From Hyphomicrobiales bacterium (lineage in GTDB: Bacteria > Pseudomonadota > Alphaproteobacteria > Rhizobiales > Aestuariivirgaceae), in the NCBI GenBank assembly GCA_025359265.1, contig JANYHB010000027.1, forward strand, positions 28,730 through 92,729: 64,000 bases of DNA, in the 5' to 3' direction. Under the pieces are notes generated by a model. The model saw only the letters and a list, made by a program, of their open reading frames with translations. It searched no databases and had not been told where the DNA came from. The stretch's first letter is position 1, and the number at the start of each line of letters is the position of its first letter. A program made the translations under genes and the position numbers. Below are positions 55,860 through 64,000 of the stretch, in pieces.

Positions 55860-55890
55860 AAAAACGCGGCACCACAAGGCACCGCGTTTT
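55860..55890 (-). terminator. Rho-independent terminator of the pnp operon
   Basis: Read on the minus strand, AAACGCGG pairs with CCGCGTTT, extended inward by U-G, G-U and two C-G pairs around a TTGT loop, and followed by a T run. It starts 22 bases past the pnp stop. Confidence 0.8.
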
Positions 55891-55912
55891 AAATTCGTCC
55901 GTAAACGGATGA

Positions 55913-58072
55913 TTATGCGTCGGTTGCGGCTTCTGCCGCCACTTCTGCATCGCCGCCTTGCTTCTTCGTCAGGTCTTCGCCTGTAGCTTGATCAACAGCC
56001 TTCATTGACAGCTTGATCTTGCCGCGATTGTCGAAGCCCATGACTTTCACTTTCACGGCGTCGCCCTCTTTCACCACGTCAGAGGTTTTCTGCACGCGTT
56101 GTTGCGAGAGTTCGCTGATGTGCACAAGGCCGTCCTTTGAGCCAAAGAAATTGACGAAAGCGCCAAACTCCATCACCTTGACGATCTTGCCATCATAAAT
56201 CACGCCCATTTCTGGCTCTGATACGATAGACTTGATCCACTTCAAAGCAGCGGTGATCGCTTCACCCGAAGAGGAGGCAACTTTGATGGTGCCGTCGTCT
56301 TGGATATCGACCTTGGCGCCGGTTTTTTCCACAATTTCGCGGATGACTTTGCCGCCCGTGCCGATCACTTCACGAATTTTATCGGTGGGGATCTTGATGG
56401 TTTCAATGCGTGGTGCATGTTCGCCAAGGCCCGGGCGGGCCTTTTCAAGCGCTTCTGCCATCTTTTCCAAGATATGCAAACGGCCATCCTTGGCCTGCCA
56501 CAAGGCAACCTTCATGATCTCCTCGGTGATGCCGGTGATCTTGATGTCCATTTGCAGCGAAGTCACACCATTTGCTGTGCCTGCCACTTTGAAATCCATA
56601 TCACCCAAGTGATCTTCATCACCCAAGATGTCGGAGAGAACTGCAAAGCGCTCACCTTCCTTGATCAGGCCCATGGCAATGCCTGCCACAGGGGCCTTCA
56701 AAGGCACGCCAGCGTCCATCAATGCCAGAGACGCACCGCAAACGGAAGCCATGGAAGACGAGCCGTTTGATTCAGTGATCTCAGAGACAACGCGGATGGT
56801 ATAAGGAAATTCCGACTTGTCTGGCAGCATCGGGTGGATGGCACGCCAAGCGAGTTTGCCGTGGCCGATTTCGCGGCGGCCCGTGGCCCCCATGCGGCCC
56901 ACTTCGCCCACCGAGAAGGGAGGGAAGTTGTAATGCAGCATGAAAGTTTCTTTATACATGCCGTCCAAGCTGTCGACATATTGCTCATCTTCGCCAGTGC
57001 CGAGCGTTGTGACAACCAGCGCCTGCGTTTCACCGCGGGTGAACAATGCCGAGCCATGGGTGCGGGGCAGAACCGAGGCTTCCGCAACAATGGCGCGCAC
57101 GGTTTTGGTGTCGCGGCCATCAATGCGCAGGCCGGTATCCAAGATAGCGTTGCGAACGATGTCTTTTTCCAAATGTTTGAAGGCTTCGCCAACTTTTTGC
57201 TCGGAAGGAGCGCTGGCGTCTTCTTTTTTCACCAAAGCGGCCTTCACTTCATCCTTAACTTTGGCAACAGCGTTTTGGCGGTCTTCTTTCTTGGCGATAG
57301 CGTAGGCAGCGCGAAGTTCTTTTTCCGCATGCTGCTTCACAGCCGTGAAGAGTTTTGCTTCATCTGGCGGGTTGAATTCACGGGCTTCGCGCGATGAACG
57401 CTCGGCCAGGCGGATGATGGCTTCAATCACAGGCTGAAAGCCTTTGTGGCCGAAACTGACAGCACCCAACATCACTTCTTCTGAAAGTTCCTTGGCTTCC
57501 GATTCCACCATCAACACAGCATCATTGGTGCCGGCAACCACGAGATCTAATGTGGATTCTTTCATCTGGTCTTTGGTGGGGTTCAGAACATATTCGCCTG
57601 CAATAACCCCCACGCGTGATGCGCCAACCGGACCCATGAAGGGAATGCCGGAGAGTGTCAAAGCCGCAGAAGCCGCCACCAAGGCCACGATGTCTGAATC
57701 GTTTTCAAGGTCATAGGACAAAGTCGTTACGATCACTTGCGTTTCAACGCGGAAACCTTCTGGGAATAGCGGACGAATCGGGCGGTCGATCAAACGCGAA
57801 ACCAAAGTTTCTTTTTCTGAGGGGCGGCCTTCACGTTTGAAATAACCACCGGGAATTTTGCCTGCGGCATAGGTTTTTTCTTGGTAATTTACGGTGAGGG
57901 GGAAGAAGTCGATGCCGGGCTTTTCAGAGCGGGCGGCAACGGCGGTGGCGATAACGGTGGTTTCACCGTAAGTGGCGAGCACTGCGCCATCGGCTTGGCG
58001 GGCCATGCGGCCGGTTTCGAGGCGGAGCGTTTTGCCGCCCCATTGGATTTCTTCAACATCAATGTTGAACAT
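55913..58072 (-). CDS. pnp: Polyribonucleotide nucleotidyltransferase (PNPase)
   Basis: A 3'-5' phosphorolytic exoribonuclease of the degradosome. From the ATG at 58072 ([13 protein letters not shown]) it has 719 residues: two RNase PH domains, a KH domain ([20 protein letters not shown]) and an S1 domain ([20 protein letters not shown]). The motif [13 protein letters not shown] is typical. AAAGGAAAAG lies before the ATG; an earlier start at 58150 is not needed. It is last in the truB-rpsO-pnp run. An rpsO-pnp leader hairpin suggests the usual control by RNA cleavage. Confidence 0.97.
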   Translation of the reverse strand: MFNIDVEEIQWGGKTLRLETGRMARQADGAVLATYGETTVIATAVAARSEKPGIDFFPLTVNYQEKTYAAGKIPGGYFKREGRPSEKETLVSRLIDRPIRPLFPEGFRVETQVIVTTLSYDLENDSDIVALVAASAALTLSGIPFMGPVGASRVGVIAGEYVLNPTKDQMKESTLDLVVAGTNDAVLMVESEAKELSEEVMLGAVSFGHKGFQPVIEAIIRLAERSSREAREFNPPDEAKLFTAVKQHAEKELRAAYAIAKKEDRQNAVAKVKDEVKAALVKKEDASAPSEQKVGEAFKHLEKDIVRNAILDTGLRIDGRDTKTVRAIVAEASVLPRTHGSALFTRGETQALVVTTLGTGEDEQYVDSLDGMYKETFMLHYNFPPFSVGEVGRMGATGRREIGHGKLAWRAIHPMLPDKSEFPYTIRVVSEITESNGSSSMASVCGASLALMDAGVPLKAPVAGIAMGLIKEGERFAVLSDILGDEDHLGDMDFKVAGTANGVTSLQMDIKITGITEEIMKVALWQAKDGRLHILEKMAEALEKARPGLGEHAPRIETIKIPTDKIREVIGTGGKVIREIVEKTGAKVDIQDDGTIKVASSSGEAITAALKWIKSIVSEPEMGVIYDGKIVKVMEFGAFVNFFGSKDGLVHISELSQQRVQKTSDVVKEGDAVKVKVMGFDNRGKIKLSMKAVDQATGEDLTKKQGGDAEVAAEAATDA

Positions 58073-58180
58073 GTTTTCTTTTCCTTTGTCCTGCGCTGCC
58101 GCTTTGTCACCGAACCTGTGGGCAGCATCCCCTTTGGACGAGATCGTCACAGCCCTATTGCTGAAACCTCTGTTGGGAAC

Positions 58181-58207
58181 GCAGGTGGCAATCCGGTGTC
58201 CACCTGC
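58181..58207 (-). promoter_or_regulatory. Stem-loop in the rpsO-pnp spacer
   Basis: GCAGGTGG (58181-58188) and CCACCTGC (58200-58207) form a perfect 8-base-pair stem. A second short stem (CCCTC/GAGGG, 58221-58241) lies nearer rpsO. In E. coli, hairpins in this spacer are cut by RNase III and allow pnp autoregulation; the same role here is inference. Confidence 0.55.
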
Positions 58208-58250
58208 TCGTAAATAAATGCCCTCCCCATCACGGCGAGGGAAAGTGTTG

Positions 58251-58520
58251 TTAGCGACGGATATCCAGACGCTTGATCAGCGTCGCATAGCGGCTCTCAT
58301 CTTTGCCTTTGACATAGTCCAACAAGCTGCGGCGCGCGGCAACCATCTTCAGAAGGCCGCGGCGCGAGTGGTTGTCTTTCTTGTGCATTTTAAAATGGTC
58401 AGTCAAATAGTTGATGCGTTCCGTCAGGATTGCCACCTGAACTTCAGGAGAACCTGTATCGCCCGCCTTGGTTGCATATTCTTTCACGAGAGCGACTTTG
58501 CGCTCAGGAGTCATCGTCAT
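58251..58520 (-). CDS. rpsO: 30S ribosomal protein S15
   Basis: Binds 16S rRNA early in small-subunit assembly. 89 residues, the standard length, starting [16 protein letters not shown] and containing [20 protein letters not shown] and the [20 protein letters not shown] segment. GGAGAAG lies before the ATG at 58520; the longer open frame to 58613 is truB sequence in another frame. It follows truB by 16 bases and precedes pnp. Confidence 0.97.
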   Translation of the reverse strand: MTMTPERKVALVKEYATKAGDTGSPEVQVAILTERINYLTDHFKMHKKDNHSRRGLLKMVAARRSLLDYVKGKDESRYATLIKRLDIRR

Positions 58521-58536
58521 TGATCTTCTCCGGACA

Positions 58537-59448
58537 TCACAAGAGGTTAAACAGTCTTTTGATTTTGAGTGACCCTTGGTAGACTTCGCCGATGCCGACG
58601 AGTTCCGTGCCATGTTGCACTAAAACCGCCGCCTCGCTTATGGGGGCATTTGCCCCGCGCAGCAGAACCGTTTGGCCCTGCCTCAGTCTGGCGGCATCAT
58701 TATCCAAAACGGCCAGTGCCGGGATGCCGTCCAGCACGGTCTCTAGTGGAAGTAAGGCCCTTTTCAGCGCCTCAGATGCGCCGTCTATACCCATTTCTTC
58801 GAGCTTTTCCAGCGAAATCATTTGTGCCTCGCTCAAGGCGCCAACTTGCGTGCGGCGTAAAGCTGAAACATGGGCGAAACAGCCCAGGGCGCGGCCCATA
58901 TCGCGCGCGAGGGAGCGGACATAGGTGCCCTTGCCGCAGTCGATCTCAAAATTTGCTGTATGTTCATCGGCTTGCAGCAGTTTCAGAGTATCGATATGAA
59001 CTGCCCGTTCCTTTATCTCAACTACTTCACCTGCCCTCGCAAGATCATAGGCGCGCTCGCCGTCGATCTTAATGGCTGAAAACGCCGGTGGCGCCTGCAG
59101 GATGGCTCCAGTGAAACGCGGCAGCAGGGCCATAATTTCAACTTTTGACGGGCGATTGTGGGAACGCTGGATAATGTGGCCTTCAAGATCATCCGTGTTG
59201 GTTTCTGCACCCCAGGCGGCTGTAAAGCGATAAGTCTTGCGGCCATCCATGGCCCATTGCACGGTTTTGGTGGCCTCGCCCAAGGCGACGGGCAGCAAGC
59301 CCGTGGCCAGCGGATCAAGCGTGCCGCCATGCCCGGCTTTTTCGGCATTGAACAGCCAGCGCACTTTGCCAACCGCTTGTGTGGACGTCATGCCATAAGG
59401 TTTATCAAGAGCGATCCAGCCGTTGACTTTTAGTTTCGGTTTTTTCAT
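58537..59448 (-). CDS. truB: tRNA pseudouridine(55) synthase
   Basis: Makes pseudouridine 55 in the T-loop of tRNA. 303 residues from the ATG at 59448 ([20 protein letters not shown]). The catalytic aspartate is in [20 protein letters not shown]; the [18 protein letters not shown] and [16 protein letters not shown] segments match the family. It is followed closely by rpsO. The usual upstream neighbour rbfA is separated by a 672-residue gene of unknown function. Confidence 0.96.
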   Translation of the reverse strand: MKKPKLKVNGWIALDKPYGMTSTQAVGKVRWLFNAEKAGHGGTLDPLATGLLPVALGEATKTVQWAMDGRKTYRFTAAWGAETNTDDLEGHIIQRSHNRPSKVEIMALLPRFTGAILQAPPAFSAIKIDGERAYDLARAGEVVEIKERAVHIDTLKLLQADEHTANFEIDCGKGTYVRSLARDMGRALGCFAHVSALRRTQVGALSEAQMISLEKLEEMGIDGASEALKRALLPLETVLDGIPALAVLDNDAARLRQGQTVLLRGANAPISEAAVLVQHGTELVGIGEVYQGSLKIKRLFNLL

Positions 59449-59521
59449 GAGAGTTCGGGGGTGCGGGTTCGGCATGGGGCGACAAGCGGCGTTCATCTGC
59501 AATCTAGCGCTCTAAAACTGA

Positions 59522-61540
59522 TTATTTGAACATCCCAATTCCCATCAACGGCGCTAGCGATGTTGCAATGTTGGGGTAACGCAGCTCCGTGTCATTGACA
59601 ATAAACAAGCCTTCATTGGCTTTGGGATATTTGATCACCCAGCTCAGTGTGTCGCCATCTGGATGAGCGAGCGCGCGCAAGGTTTCCAAGGCCGATTTTG
59701 CCACCGTGAAAGCCAAGCGGTTGTCTGAAGATGCAGGAGGTGGCGTGATCGATGCGTCCGCGGGTTTATCAGGAGCAGCATCTCCATCAGCGGGGGCGTT
59801 GGGATCAGCCGCAGCATCTTTTTCGGCTGGCGCATTTGGATCAGCCGCGGCGGCATCTCCCTCTTCTGCGGGTGCGGGCGGCTTGGCCGCAGCTGCTTCA
59901 GCTGGGGCAATTTGGTCTGGCGGCGGTGCCGCTTTCAATTCGTCCAACAGTGATAGAAGTTTATCGATCCCTTTGAGCGAAATCTTGCTTTCGCCCTCAT
60001 AAGGCAAACCGCCCAAGGTCCAGGCTGGATAGAACCGAATGAGGCCTGATGATGCCACATCAATTTCGGGCGATGTGTAGCGCAGGTCTTTGGTTTCAAT
60101 CATCGGTTTCATGGCCATAAAATAGGTGATCGCCGGTGCAGCAAGCGCGGCATAATCATCTTTGGTGTTGATCACCACGCCGCCTAACAGCTTGCGTAAC
60201 AGGCCTTCATTGAGTTCAGAAACACTAAGATCATAACGCACCACCTTGGGATTAAGTACCGCCATGGTTTTTTCTTCAACTGCGGTTTTGAATTTATGCA
60301 TTTCCCAGTTCAGGTTATCAATTGCCGCTGCGAAGAATGCGCGGCCCTTGTTGTCGCGAAAACCTTCGGTGCCAGTTTCAATTGAATACTTCCCAATGTG
60401 CAGCGATGGATCATCCTTTATCAGCGGCAAATAAATCACACCCTCGGCGCTGGATGAAATCTTCAGCGCTCCCATGCCCAACAGGCCATCAAGAACGTCT
60501 GACATTTTCAGCGATGTTTCTTCACCATTGGACAGTGATTGTAATTTGCTGAGTGCCGTGAGTGTTGCGCCAATCGGAATTTGCGTTCCCGTCACCGAAA
60601 AGGTTCCAGTGTCTGCATCCATTTCCTTTACGCCGGCAACGCCTTGGTCGCGGATGCCTTTGCCATTCAGCGCGACGGCCACAGTGCCCCAATTATCTGG
60701 CGTAACCTTGGTCAGATCAGCAGTGCCTGAAACCGTGCCAATTGAAATTCTGTCGGTTGATCCTGGCGCCGCGCCAATGGCTTCAACCCCATCAGCCGAA
60801 AGATTAATGGCCACTCTGTCATAGCTTTTGGCCCGCAGAGATTCGGCAAATTGCAAAGCCCCACTGCCACCTTCGTGTTGCGTCAGTGACAACACGGCAA
60901 AGCGCGCCAGTATGGCGTAGAGATCAACCGGCTCTGGCCCGCTGGCATTCAATTCAATTTTCAGATTTTTGGCGCTGAGGTTATTTGGCGGGAAACCTTT
61001 GGATAAAAGATCATTGGCCTGCAGCAAAAATCTGCTTTCCGTGGCACCTGCTTCTGCCTGCTTGGCCACATCAAGAGAGACGGAACCCAGCTCAACCTTC
61101 ATATTTGGCGCGCCCTTGGGCACAGCACTTACCTTGTCGAGCTTGAACGATAGTTTGCCATAGCTGCGAGTTTGCGCATTCCACATGCCATCAAACGCAG
61201 TGCCACCGATGGAAAGTTGAATGCCATTCAAAATATCCAGTGCCTTTGGCAGTGCCAGATCGGTGACGTGATAAAGCCTGTCGCCCGCCGGTGTAAGCTT
61301 GAATGACAAAGAGCCCAGCGGGATGATGCCCATCAACATGGGTGAATCCAACGTCGCCAGAAAACCATCGCCTGCCGGGGTGATTTTCACGTCGCGCGTG
61401 ATGATGGGGCCAACCACAGTGATCGGCAAGGGTGTTGAAAGAGCCGACAGAACATCAGCCTTCACTTCATCCGGGGTTTGGGCCGCGGCTAAACCGATTT
61501 GGGCCAGCAAGGCACATGCAAGTGCTGCAATTACACGCAT
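59522..61540 (-). CDS. Large exported protein of unknown function
   Basis: A 672-residue protein with a clear signal peptide (MRVIAALACALLAQIGLAAA), so it is periplasmic or outer-membrane-bound. The body is rich in beta-strand-like repeats of hydrophobic and polar residues. A Pro/Ala/Asp-rich linker at about residues 530-613 contains repeated DPNAPA units. The C-terminal 60 residues (LAFTVAKSALETLRALAHPD) form a short folded end. AGGAG lies before the ATG at 61540. I do not recognise the family. It stands between rbfA and truB on the same strand and is probably transcribed with them. Confidence 0.75.
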   Translation of the reverse strand: MRVIAALACALLAQIGLAAAQTPDEVKADVLSALSTPLPITVVGPIITRDVKITPAGDGFLATLDSPMLMGIIPLGSLSFKLTPAGDRLYHVTDLALPKALDILNGIQLSIGGTAFDGMWNAQTRSYGKLSFKLDKVSAVPKGAPNMKVELGSVSLDVAKQAEAGATESRFLLQANDLLSKGFPPNNLSAKNLKIELNASGPEPVDLYAILARFAVLSLTQHEGGSGALQFAESLRAKSYDRVAINLSADGVEAIGAAPGSTDRISIGTVSGTADLTKVTPDNWGTVAVALNGKGIRDQGVAGVKEMDADTGTFSVTGTQIPIGATLTALSKLQSLSNGEETSLKMSDVLDGLLGMGALKISSSAEGVIYLPLIKDDPSLHIGKYSIETGTEGFRDNKGRAFFAAAIDNLNWEMHKFKTAVEEKTMAVLNPKVVRYDLSVSELNEGLLRKLLGGVVINTKDDYAALAAPAITYFMAMKPMIETKDLRYTSPEIDVASSGLIRFYPAWTLGGLPYEGESKISLKGIDKLLSLLDELKAAPPPDQIAPAEAAAAKPPAPAEEGDAAAADPNAPAEKDAAADPNAPADGDAAPDKPADASITPPPASSDNRLAFTVAKSALETLRALAHPDGDTLSWVIKYPKANEGLFIVNDTELRYPNIATSLAPLMGIGMFK

Positions 61541-61605
61541 TCGAAACTCCTGTCTTTCAGGTTTCAACACTAGAGCCGCGAACATGTAACGGCAAGAAGA
61601 ACTAC

Positions 61606-61986
61606 CTATTGTTTCTTCAAATCCTGCTGCACTTCAGGCTTTTGCAGAAGTTCATCAATCTTGACGGCATAGTCCAAGGCCGTATCAATCCTGAAACGAA
61701 TATCCGGCATGTATTTCATGTCGAGCTTGGGGGCCAAAAGGCCGCGAATATATTTTCGGTTGCGGTTAAGGGCCTCCAGCGCCTGCTGTTCCTTGCCGAC
61801 GATCAGGCTGCGCATATAGGCGGTAGCAATTTTCAGGTCTGGCGAGAGCTGCACCTCGGTGATGGTGGGGGCCAGCTTGTCCAACTCCGGATCGTTGGTT
61901 TCACCGCGCATGATGACGCTGGCCAAAGCATGGCGGATCAATTCTCCGGCGCGCAGCATGCGTTGGGAAGGGGCGTTATTGGGCAT
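61606..61986 (-). CDS. rbfA: 30S ribosome-binding factor A
   Basis: A KH-fold factor for late 16S rRNA maturation. 126 residues: QRMLRAGELIRHALASVIMR at the N-terminus and PDIRFRIDTALDYAVKIDEL at the C-terminus are the standard motifs. It usually follows infB directly; here about 1.7 kb of other genes separate them. The large exported protein gene lies downstream. Confidence 0.95.
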   Translation of the reverse strand: MPNNAPSQRMLRAGELIRHALASVIMRGETNDPELDKLAPTITEVQLSPDLKIATAYMRSLIVGKEQQALEALNRNRKYIRGLLAPKLDMKYMPDIRFRIDTALDYAVKIDELLQKPEVQQDLKKQ

Positions 61987-62161
61987 GGTTGCCTGCCATA
62001 GTCGCTACTGGCGCGCAGGGCAACCGCCTGACGAGGCCATTGCATCTGTCCTCGTCCTCACATAACGGCGAAGAACCACAACCTTATGTTGCATCATATG
62101 GACATGCTGCAGCGCAAAACTGCCATTTGTGTTGGGCACATAATGTTGCTAGCGTTAGTTC

Positions 62162-62455
62162 ATGTTCTTTGTAGATTTGCGTAAAATGCCAAGAGTGACC
62201 TTCAGAAAGCTGGGGCGCCACAAGGCCACTGGCATGGCCCATATTCCCATGGATCGACGCCTGGATAGCCACATCGAAATCGACAGCCGGCTGAAGGGCA
62301 GGGAGAAGTTTGAAACCTATCTCCATGAGGCGCTGCACTTGGCGCTTCCGAACTTGTCGGAAGAGGATGTGCTGAAAGCCGCGCGTTTTCAAGCCTTGGT
62401 GACATGGTCGGAAGGTTACCGCCACCGCGGCAAACCCAAATCTTCTTCGCAGTAG
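62162..62455 (+). CDS. Small HExxH-motif protein of unknown function
   Basis: A 97-residue protein on the strand opposite to its neighbours. It carries YLHEALHLALPNLSEEDVLK, an HEALH (HExxH) zinc-protease-like motif with an acidic residue about 9 positions further, as in small ImmA/IrrE-type zincins. The upstream strand pattern (HIEIDSRLKGREKFETYLHE) fits such a fold. No partner regulator gene is adjacent. The start is uncertain: ATG at 62162 or 62186, neither with a good ribosome site. Function unknown. Confidence 0.6.
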   Translation: MFFVDLRKMPRVTFRKLGRHKATGMAHIPMDRRLDSHIEIDSRLKGREKFETYLHEALHLALPNLSEEDVLKAARFQALVTWSEGYRHRGKPKSSSQ

Positions 62456-62524
62456 TTCAATTCCCGCAGTTAGGTGGGCAGTGCTGGGGGTTGGAGCTCA
62501 GCTTGTCTCGGCAGAAGCTGCAAG

Positions 62525-62944
62525 TTACGGGCTAAGTCGCTTACTCATGGTGTAAGAGGCCAGACGTTCTTCCAATGTGCCGCTATGAAGCTCGATGAGG
62601 TGATTATCTGGCGTGTAGAAATAGATCGACTGCGCTTCGCCTTCAATGCGCGGGCGCGGGGGTTTGGTTTCAAGGCCGAGATGGGCAATGGCTGCGCGGG
62701 CATTTTCAAGGCCATCGTCGTCGGTCTTGAAGGCGATGTGATTGTAGCTGCGTGAAGGCAGGCTCTCGCCCTCCATCACCGCAATCCACAATCCGCCTGC
62801 AGTAAAGAATCTTTCGCGGGAGAGAGAAAATTGTTTTGCACCACTATCGTAAACTTCTGCGCCGCCCAACACTTCGGTGACGATGCGCGTAAAAGCTTCA
62901 AGATTGCTGGTGATGAAGGTGACGTGGGAGAGGTTGGAGATCAT
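62525..62944 (-). CDS. fosX: FosX-type fosfomycin resistance hydrolase
   Basis: A 139-residue VOC-fold enzyme that matches FosX along its whole length. Metal ligands His7, His69 and Glu118 and the catalytic base Glu44 (in FSLSRERFF) fall at the same residue numbers as in Listeria FosX. Other shared segments are GLWIAVMEGESLP, YNHIAFKT, EGEAQSIYFY and HLIELHSGTLEERL. FosX opens the fosfomycin epoxide with water and a divalent metal. Relatives in Mesorhizobium are weak enzymes, so the level of resistance is uncertain. It lies next to palindromic repeats in the interrupted infB-rbfA spacer. Confidence 0.88.
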   Translation of the reverse strand: MISNLSHVTFITSNLEAFTRIVTEVLGGAEVYDSGAKQFSLSRERFFTAGGLWIAVMEGESLPSRSYNHIAFKTDDDGLENARAAIAHLGLETKPPRPRIEGEAQSIYFYTPDNHLIELHSGTLEERLASYTMSKRLSP

Positions 62945-62960
62945 TGTCGTCCTCGCTTGT

Positions 62961-63080
62961 TGCTCATGCTTCGAAGCTCGCTTGCAGCGGGCACCTCAGC
63001 ATGAGGTCGGAAAGGGACTGGACGCACGGCTTCGACCTCACCCTGAGGTGCATCGCGGCAAGCGATGCCTCGAAGGGTGC
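62961..63080. repeat. Imperfect inverted repeat next to fosX
   Basis: The segment 62961-63009 matches the reverse complement of 63033-63080 (shared parts include CTTCGA, TCGCTTGC, CACCTCAG and TGAGGTCG). The centre is about 23 bases. It is of another type than the elements at 27 kb and 30 kb, and resembles palindromic repeats common in Bradyrhizobium-like genomes. Confidence 0.65.
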
Positions 63081-63090
63081 ACCACCGAAA

Positions 63091-63129
63091 CTACTCCAGC
63101 GTTCGTGCCACCGTTTCCACCCTGGAGCA
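63091..63129 (-). pseudogene. Diverged second copy of the infB 3' end
   Basis: On the minus strand this short piece reads DCSRVETVARTLE followed by TAG. The true infB end at 63694 reads [13 protein letters not shown]. At DNA level 63093-63120 and 63696-63723 agree in 24 of 28 bases. The MOSC gene lies exactly between the two, so the copy looks like the trace of an insertion or recombination at the infB terminus. Confidence 0.65.
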
Positions 63130-63143
63130 ATCACTGCTTTCTC

Positions 63144-63683
63144 TCAAATGCGATCCAATGGAAAATGCGGAGCATCCGGTAGAATGATGGAGATTTCATC
63201 TTGGACTGAAACGGGGCCTGATACTCGCACCACACCCATAATTCCGGTCTTTCGCTCAAGGTTGCCATCCGGCCCTTTGAATACAACTTTTGAAAGGAGG
63301 CCAGAACGGAATCTTTCGATCTGGGCACAGGGATTGCGCAATCCCGTGATCAGAATTTCGGCTTCCGCTCCAATCATAAGAATTGCGCCGCGGGGCAGCG
63401 CAAGCAGATCGATACCCTTTGTAGTAATATTTTCGCCTAGGTCCCCGGGCAAAATTTGAAAACCTTCACTTGCAAGTTTGTCAAATAATTCGCCATGAAT
63501 CAGATGAACTTGGCGCAAATTGGGTTGGGTGGGATCAACTGCAATGCGCGAAAGATGTTGGACGGTGACACCATTATGGCAGTCACCGTGAACACCTAAG
63601 CCCGCTTCAAGATAAATTTGGTGAGCGGTTCTTTTTGAAAACTCGTGCTTTTGAGAGGCCGCAACCGCAATAACCTTGGCCAT
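63144..63683 (-). CDS. MOSC domain-containing protein
   Basis: A 179-residue stand-alone MOSC protein (the C-terminal domain of molybdenum cofactor sulfurase, as in YiiM). Visible are the typical GVHGDCHNG, the PGDLGENITTKGIDL motif and the conserved cysteine in TGLRNPCAQIERF. Such proteins are linked to molybdenum-dependent redox reactions or sulfur carriage. It starts 10 bases after the infB stop on the same strand and is flanked on its other side by a second infB 3' end. Function beyond the family is unknown. Confidence 0.88.
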   Translation of the reverse strand: MAKVIAVAASQKHEFSKRTAHQIYLEAGLGVHGDCHNGVTVQHLSRIAVDPTQPNLRQVHLIHGELFDKLASEGFQILPGDLGENITTKGIDLLALPRGAILMIGAEAEILITGLRNPCAQIERFRSGLLSKVVFKGPDGNLERKTGIMGVVRVSGPVSVQDEISIILPDAPHFPLDRI

Positions 63684-63693
63684 TAAATTACAA

Positions 63694-64000
63694 TCACTCC
63701 AGCGTTCTTGCCACTTTCTCCACGCGGAAGCATTCGATCACATCGCCGGCGCGCATGTCTTCGTATTTCTCGAAGGCCATGCCACACTCCTGGCCCACGG
63801 GCACTTCTTTCACTTCATCCTTGAAGCGCTTCAAAGTGGAGAGTGTGCCTTCGTGGATAACCACGTTGTCGCGGATCAGGCGCACCTTGTTGCCGCGTTG
63901 AACGCTGCCTTCGGTGACCATGCAGCCGGCAACTTTGCCCACCTTGGTGATGTTGAACACTTCCAGAATCTTGGCGTTGCCGATGAAGGTTTCGCGCATT
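63694..64000 (-). CDS. infB: Translation initiation factor IF-2, C-terminal part (cut by window edge)
   Basis: The last 102 residues or so of IF-2, which brings initiator tRNA to the ribosome. The segment [20 protein letters not shown], the [18 protein letters not shown] line and the terminal [11 protein letters not shown] are those of the domain that binds fMet-tRNA. The frame runs off the right end of the window, so the start is not visible. The reading direction agrees with rbfA, truB, rpsO and pnp. Confidence 0.95.
   Translation of the reverse strand, partial: MRETFIGNAKILEVFNITKVGKVAGCMVTEGSVQRGNKVRLIRDNVVIHEGTLSTLKRFKDEVKEVPVGQECGMAFEKYEDMRAGDVIECFRVEKVARTLE

Noticed and set aside
55655..55882. 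A 75-codon frame on the minus strand between dps and pnp
   Set aside because: Its beginning lies in the pnp terminator and its composition is that of non-coding A/T-rich DNA.
1..64000. CRISPR arrays, tRNA or rRNA genes, insertion sequences, prophage
   Set aside because: Scanning the intergenic regions by eye showed no regular spaced repeats, no cloverleaf-like segments with the conserved T-loop, and no transposase, integrase or phage protein among the frames.

Overview
The window looks like a chromosomal segment of an alphaproteobacterium, most likely of the Hyphomicrobiales (Rhizobiales). The evidence is the gene set: a class I (archaeal-type) lysyl-tRNA synthetase, the cell-cycle regulator GcrA with a CtrA-type site in front of it, a PodJ-like polarity protein, fused CysN-CysC, the ligase-associated Lhr/PdeM repair genes, and mosaic palindromic repeats of the kind found in rhizobia. 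Genes are dense on both strands and often overlap by 4 bases (ATGA or GTGA). I found no rRNA or tRNA gene, CRISPR array, transposase or phage gene.

Layout. 1-8.6 kb: lysK, a Tat-exported dienelactone hydrolase, then a DNA-repair run (DinG-like helicase, Lhr-like helicase, PdeM nuclease). 8.6-17.4 kb: podJ-like gene, nudC, a xylose operon (xylB, xylA, sugar isomerase/epimerase) ending in a clear terminator, and yccF. 17.4-26.9 kb: hslO, argF and argD in one operon, gcrA with its regulatory region, a protein-lysine-methyltransferase-like gene, an internally deleted paiB remnant, two hydrolases, rpe. 27-31.5 kb: gap and the sulfate-activation genes cysD and cysNC, separated by repeat elements; cysD carries an extra N-terminal helix-turn-helix-like domain. 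31.5-42.2 kb: RNase T2, an aminotransferase, a three-domain lysophospholipid acylation protein, and an arginine-catabolism-like cluster (FAD oxidoreductase, thiamine-diphosphate decarboxylase, HAD phosphatase, divergent ureohydrolase), then a TerB-like gene. 42.2-54.7 kb: lnt, an XRE regulator, metK-trmB, a Nudix hydrolase, a DoxX-like protein, two head-to-head photolyases, wrbA with a VOC protein, upp, a response regulator, and two c-type cytochrome genes. 54.7-64 kb: a dps gene in atypical flanks, then the translation and RNA-decay run pnp, rpsO, truB, rbfA, infB. That run is interrupted by a large periplasmic protein gene, a small HExxH protein, a fosX gene and a MOSC gene.

The most notable points are: the HTH-CysD fusion with perfect palindromes at its start; the MOSC gene lying between infB and a second, diverged copy of the infB 3' end; the paiB gene that keeps both ends but has lost its core; the FosX protein with all known catalytic and metal residues; and the arginine-type cluster whose oxidoreductase has lost the two residues linked to D-arginine recognition. 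All functional calls rest on motif recognition by eye; no database search was possible.
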